Below are positions 7,601 through 10,296 of a DNA stretch of 10,296 bases, piece after piece; the first letter of the stretch is position 1; each line of letters starts with the position of its first letter. The translations under genes and the position numbers were made by a program. The stretch is from Bacteroidaceae bacterium (lineage in GTDB: Bacteria > Bacteroidota > Bacteroidia > Bacteroidales > Bacteroidaceae). Location of the stretch: contig JAFYYO010000019.1 of NCBI GenBank assembly GCA_017557475.1, forward strand, positions 1 to 10,296, given 5' to 3'. The notes below the pieces were generated by a model, which saw nothing but the letters and a program-made list of their open reading frames with translations, was not told the DNA's origin and searched no databases.

Positions 7601-7974
7601 CGGTCATCATCGGGAGCGGCGTTACATCTATAAGTCAAGGCGTCTTCTACAATTCTCCCGTCAAGCATGCTTACGTCAAAGCACTCACGCCTCCGACCCT
7701 CTCGGACTATATCTTCAATAGTAATCCCACGATTCACGTCTATCCCAGCGCTCTCGAGGCCTATCTGGCATCCGACTGGGCCAAGTTCGGCACGATAGTA
7801 GGCGACCTTACGGACGAAATGATACTTGGCGTCGAGATTCCCTTCGAGGACATTGAAGTCTTCCCTTGGGAAGGTTTGGATGGGGCTATCTTCGACCTCT
7901 TTGGCCGTCGCGTCACTAACCCCAAACCTGGTAGCATCTATATCCGAAACGGAAAGAAGTTCATACTTCGGTAA
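4624..7974 (+). CDS. Secreted LRR-M60-LRR metallopeptidase (third paralogue)
   Basis: This 1116-residue protein is colinear with the preceding gene product. The ATG at 4624 is chosen because it begins a clean signal peptide (residues 1-28, ending NAWSA, likely cleavage before Asp29). In-frame GTG 4567 and ATG 4594 lie in or at the edge of the 22-bp repeats and would put extra residues before it. An LRR_5 module covers about 29-230. The M60 domain has H570-E-C-G-H574-N-N-Q and Glu587 in GGTEVSNNLFSN, so the catalytic set looks complete. The unassigned domain (VGQCGEVGQFTDYL; GGLGFIALDANDN) precedes the second LRR module (about 865-1068). The tail runs FDLFGRRV (from 1090) to GSIYIRNGKKF. The likely role is extracellular cleavage of glycosylated host proteins, inferred from the family. 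Its 3' end shares in-register identical DNA runs with gene 1, suggesting exchange between copies. A hairpin terminator follows the stop. Confidence 0.9.
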   Translation: MKDIGIKGTLRVMLAGIAFLLGENAWSADTIHVATAGTLSSLMESAGRLVKLTGFINGTDVKFLRERINANKLTKLDLADVRIVSGGEAYNESYTTTNDVLGDYMFADCSKLTSITLPTTIVDIGRYAFSKTGITKVEIPDGVTHLGHASFADCGSLKTVVIGRRVSILNQAVFYNSSSITTVSVKPKTPPSLDAYIFTARPTIRVYSSVLEEYKASSWNQYGSIVGKLENYYPEETDSSDVVNNLAGNFFEDVACTELKAEYKAMSDEELTQSLTEAGMPSYMIPIALKLKNETWANYEKDFRIHDYNAYSDASYWNNKLKTTGGSFMGNPTGIYTTGSDPLYVFVNDDVPSGATLYMAGCAGNDLITNAKQGKMLKKGLNVVDGSPNALFYILYTADTQSMTKTLSEWPDMKIHIEGGIVNGYYDVARASNTDYKAILAKATHERFTVKGGQALFHFKTSTYRSVWPRTIDKSICWFDSLTVWEKELAGISESVASGKRAESPFYLTGGESYFPQYYNNPNFAVEGESTDGGFANSSWFRTMYNTSGCVQSSFDVSKTSTFDDWCAAHECGHNNQGPITVEGGTEVSNNLFSNYIRFHTGLVTTNGAPLSTIMDEYARHEPFFTRPLDSQMRMYWQLYLYYHLAQKNTSFYPTLFNALRDDPLERYQSNTGCLKFVRKVCEIVGEDLTDFFRVWGFFEPLTNYIVNDYGAHSMTVTQADIDNTLAEIAQYPTKNREILFIEDRADYVLTTGFLTTAGKKRRESEKVGQCGEVGQFTDYLPGACAPSEYTYLRADSLYALEGEGGLGFIALDANDNLKFVGNAKHFCIPTSIGDDFTLYSYDADGSLHEITRMPGGIEYVNNLTAGGLSAELTESAIKAVVTGKINGTDIKHLRKLISEGNLQSINLAGSQIVSGGVAYCQVDGQSYRTAANVMGAYAFDSFKTLVSISLPLTITSIGNRAFRFSGLRMIEIPDAVTSIGLEAFGGCERLTTVIIGSGVTSISQGVFYNSPVKHAYVKALTPPTLSDYIFNSNPTIHVYPSALEAYLASDWAKFGTIVGDLTDEMILGVEIPFEDIEVFPWEGLDGAIFDLFGRRVTNPKPGSIYIRNGKKFILR

Positions 7975-7976
7975 AA

Positions 7977-8019
7977 AAGAAATGAGTGAACCTGACATTG
8001 TCGAGTTCACTCATTTCTT
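7977..8019. terminator. Bidirectional hairpin terminator between convergent genes
   Basis: The arms at 7977-7991 and 8005-8019 are perfectly complementary over 15 bp (AAGAAATGAGTGAAC and its reverse complement), with a 13-base loop that can add a short inner stem (GAC/GTC). On the - strand the stem runs straight into a T-run from the A bases at 7973-7976, a good intrinsic terminator for nrdG. On the + strand the stem is followed by ATATA, a weaker tail. Its place, between the stop at 7974 and the nrdG stop at 8035, supports service to both operons. Confidence 0.85.
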
Positions 8020-8034
8020 ATATAAGGATGTGTC

Positions 8035-8490
8035 TTACTTCCAGAAGCGGCTTGTGATGTCCGTGAGCTTCCCTTGTTCTACGCGATAAAGCCTTTGGTT
8101 GGTCGTCCTGACGTTCAGCGGACCGCATTTTGCATCGTATGGTCCTGTCTTTAGGTAGTCGAAGTTGCTCAGCTTTATCTCTTGTGGGAGTTCGTCACGA
8201 CCACTATACCATGCGGTGCGCACTTGGGAATTCCCTTTTATCCATTGGGCCAAGCGGTCAATCTCTGCGGGATCTTGGTCGCCTCCCATCAGGCAGAGAC
8301 ACGTTATGCCAATATGGCTTCCCAGCATCTCTGCAAGAGCCTCGACGGTAAGCGGTACTCCGACATCGGCCCAAAGGTATTGGCTGTGACAGCCTGGGCA
8401 ATGGATCGGGCAACCGCTGATGCTGACAGCTAATGTTATTTCATCGGGAATCTCAGCAAAGACTTCCTTTACATCGACGTACTTCATCAT
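8035..8490 (-). CDS. nrdG: Anaerobic ribonucleoside-triphosphate reductase activating protein
   Basis: NrdG is a radical SAM enzyme. It reduces S-adenosylmethionine with a [4Fe-4S] cluster and abstracts a hydrogen from the C-terminal glycine of NrdD, leaving the stable glycyl radical needed for anaerobic deoxyribonucleotide synthesis. In the 151 residues, Cys27, Cys31 and Cys34 form the CX3CX2C cluster motif (CPIHCPGC), and GGDQDP (from Gly69) is the usual SAM-binding glycine motif. The length is normal for this small family. The ATG at 8490 is chosen because its A is also the last base of the nrdD stop (TAATG), a typical coupling overlap. A second ATG follows at once at 8487. An upstream in-frame TTG at 8505 lies inside nrdD and is unlikely. 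It is cytoplasmic and co-transcribed after nrdD. Confidence 0.95.
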   Translation of the reverse strand: MMKYVDVKEVFAEIPDEITLAVSISGCPIHCPGCHSQYLWADVGVPLTVEALAEMLGSHIGITCLCLMGGDQDPAEIDRLAQWIKGNSQVRTAWYSGRDELPQEIKLSNFDYLKTGPYDAKCGPLNVRTTNQRLYRVEQGKLTDITSRFWK

Positions 8491-10296
8491 TATCCCAGAC
8501 CACAACTGTAGGTGCGCTTGGCGGCTTCTATCTGACGGTCACGACCGAAAGCGGGGATTGGACGCAGATAACCGATGATGCGGGTGTACTGTGTGATGTT
8601 CGAGCTGCCGCAGCAAGGACAAACTTCGATGGGTTTCTTGATGATGTGGCCGCAGTCCTCGCACTTCGAGTTGGGGATGTTGAAGGTGTAGTACGAGGTT
8701 CCGTTCTCAATGGCAAAGTCGATGAGCTTGAGGTACTGCTCCTTCGAGAGGTGGTCCTGCAGGTTGCAGTGCAGAGCACTACCGCCGTCGGTGTATTGAT
8801 AGGTTTGGCGTCCGTGCAGAATGAACTTGTCAAGTACGCGAGTGTCATCGTGTGCGTCGTAGAAGTAAGAGTTGTAGAGGTTCTCGTCTTCTGGTACCCA
8901 GTAGCCATCCTCTTTGTCCCAACGATAGTTCTTGCCACCCAGACCTTCTGCGGGAACAACTTCGGAATTGAACAGGAAGGGTTTCTTCTTGTCGTGGATG
9001 CTGTGACGCTTGTTCTCTTCCTTGATGGTGCCCAGGATGAGCTGCAGGAACTGGATATACTCGGGATTGTTGCCAACTTTCAGCCCGAGGAAGCGAGCTG
9101 CTTCGTTCAGTCCGTTGATGCCGATAGTGGAGTAGAGCTTGCTGATGTAGATGTAGCCGCCATTTGATGCTGCGAACATCTTGCGGTCTTCCATTTCGTA
9201 GAGCATTGTCTTGTAAGCAATGTGATACTTGTAGACGCGCTCCAGGATGGTGGTCAGGTAAAGGCGTAGGAAGGAGTAGAAGTCGTAGTCGCCTTCTGTG
9301 CCGGAGACGGTGCGCTTGGCATCTTGCACGATGCGGTTGATGTTCAAGGTAATGACATTGCATGAGCCGGTCATCACACCAGTCAGACCTGAGGTGGGAT
9401 TGAAGGTGTTCTCTGTCAACTCGTTCTTCAGACGGCAGCATGAAGCAAGAGAGTCAGCGCTGTCGGAGATGTAGGTAAAGAAGGAATGACCTTCTGCATA
9501 CATCTCTGCGGTGAAGTCCTTGTAGTCCTTGTCGATGATGTCCTTTGTCTCGGGGTCATAGACCATAGCCATTGTCTCGACGGGGAAAGTGAGCAGTTGC
9601 TTCAGGCGAAGCTTGTTGAACCACTTCATGAACATGCGTTGCAGTGTGTCAACAGCTTTCCATTCAGGCTTTGTTCCGTCTGGATAACAGAAGTCGGCGA
9701 ATAGACTGTTGAAGTATGTGTGATCGTAATAAGAGACGTTCGTGAAGGGAGACTGATAGGAGCGATTGCCTGCAGGCTGGTTGATGCCCCAGATGAACTG
9801 CTTGAAGGCTTTCAGGATGTGTTCGCGGATTGTGCGCTCTTGCATGCAAATGTCGGTGGTGGCAACGTCGTCGAGATGGTCGTACCACTTTGCACCAAAC
9901 TCGGAGATGATGTAGTAGTTCAGTACTACGAAGTATTCGCCGAAGGCTACGGCACCCTTACACTGGGAAGAGAGAAGGAAGGTAAGGTTCGTGATTTGTC
10001 CAGAGAAAGACTGCAAGTCGTTAGGAGGACCAGGAGTGACGCCGTCGATGTTGCCCACACCATCAGTCATCAGGGGATAGAGGCTGACGGCCATGCAGTA
10101 CTGTTTCAATACGGGAGTAGAGGCTTCGTCGTGCGTGTAAATGATGTGATGGTTAAGGTCCACTTCGTATTGCTTTGACACTTCGGGGAACATCTGGTTC
10201 AGTTTGTCCTTCATACGTTGGCGCTGGATGACGCGATTGGTGGTCTTATAGACCTCGCCTTCCAGGTTTGCCACGTTCTTCATTGTTACGTTGGCA
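8490..10296 (-). CDS. nrdD: Anaerobic (class III) ribonucleoside-triphosphate reductase, large subunit, N-terminus outside window
   Basis: NrdD reduces ribonucleoside triphosphates to deoxy forms under anoxia using a glycyl radical. The frame stays open to the window edge (residues ANVT precede the Met at 10283), so the N-terminal part, normally with an ATP-cone regulatory domain, is missing here. The 597 residues from that internal Met hold the barrel and C-terminal region. By family comparison, Cys108 (SSQCKGAVAFGE) and Cys308 (TGSCNVITLNINR) are the likely active-site cysteines. The TFPVETM and INQPAGNRS stretches are typical. The zinc site is probably Cys541, Cys544, Cys555 and Cys558 (CEDC...CPCC). 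Gly571 in RIIGY is the radical glycine. The C-terminus is complete (AKRTYSCGLG). It overlaps nrdG by one base; its promoter lies outside the window. Confidence 0.95.
   Translation of the reverse strand, partial: ANVTMKNVANLEGEVYKTTNRVIQRQRMKDKLNQMFPEVSKQYEVDLNHHIIYTHDEASTPVLKQYCMAVSLYPLMTDGVGNIDGVTPGPPNDLQSFSGQITNLTFLLSSQCKGAVAFGEYFVVLNYYIISEFGAKWYDHLDDVATTDICMQERTIREHILKAFKQFIWGINQPAGNRSYQSPFTNVSYYDHTYFNSLFADFCYPDGTKPEWKAVDTLQRMFMKWFNKLRLKQLLTFPVETMAMVYDPETKDIIDKDYKDFTAEMYAEGHSFFTYISDSADSLASCCRLKNELTENTFNPTSGLTGVMTGSCNVITLNINRIVQDAKRTVSGTEGDYDFYSFLRLYLTTILERVYKYHIAYKTMLYEMEDRKMFAASNGGYIYISKLYSTIGINGLNEAARFLGLKVGNNPEYIQFLQLILGTIKEENKRHSIHDKKKPFLFNSEVVPAEGLGGKNYRWDKEDGYWVPEDENLYNSYFYDAHDDTRVLDKFILHGRQTYQYTDGGSALHCNLQDHLSKEQYLKLIDFAIENGTSYYTFNIPNSKCEDCGHIIKKPIEVCPCCGSSNITQYTRIIGYLRPIPAFGRDRQIEAAKRTYSCGLG

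Noticed and set aside
8433..9167. 244-codon open frame on the + strand opposite nrdD
   Set aside because: It is the complement of strongly conserved nrdD and nrdG coding sequence, has low-complexity Val/Leu-rich content, and shows no recognisable domain. The same holds for 9720-10178 (+).
8490..10283. Complete nrdD starting at the ATG at 10283
   Set aside because: The frame continues upstream without a stop (ANVT before the Met), and class III reductases normally have a further N-terminal region with an ATP-cone; this Met is internal.

Overview
This looks like a chromosomal window from an anaerobic Bacteroidales bacterium, most likely Prevotella-like and host-associated. The evidence is very large secreted proteins with BspA-type leucine-rich repeats and a short GRRV...GxIYIRNGKK C-terminus, A-rich leaders without a clear Shine-Dalgarno, and an oxygen-sensitive class III ribonucleotide reductase. 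Genus is inference; no rRNA or other marker gene is present.

Bases 1-7974 (+ strand) hold a tandem array of three paralogous secreted proteins. The first is cut by the window start, so only its last 374 residues are visible. The second (1156-4476) and third (4624-7974) are complete, at 1106 and 1116 residues. Both run: signal peptide, BspA-like LRR module, M60/enhancin-like metallopeptidase domain with HECGHNNQ and a downstream Glu, an unassigned domain of about 120 residues, a second LRR module, and a short tail like the end of type IX secretion sorting domains. By family knowledge they should act outside the cell on glycosylated, mucin-like host proteins, with the LRR modules as adhesion or substrate-binding arms. 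A 30-bp gap between genes 1 and 2 suggests co-transcription. The 147-bp gap before gene 3 holds five diverging copies of a 22-bp palindrome-bearing tandem repeat, the least ordinary non-coding element here.

Gene 3 faces the next operon. A 15-bp perfect hairpin at 7977-8019 lies between the convergent genes and probably serves both as terminator. On the - strand, nrdD (8490 to beyond the window end) and nrdG (8035-8490) overlap by one base. NrdD makes deoxyribonucleotides without oxygen and NrdG installs its glycyl radical. They are housekeeping genes with no evident functional link to the M60 array.

No tRNA, rRNA, CRISPR array, insertion sequence or transposase was seen. No stretch over 150 bases lacks a gene. 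The most interesting matter is the LRR-M60-LRR array: its repeated modules, signs of sequence exchange between copies, the unassigned linker domain, and the repeat cluster before gene 3.
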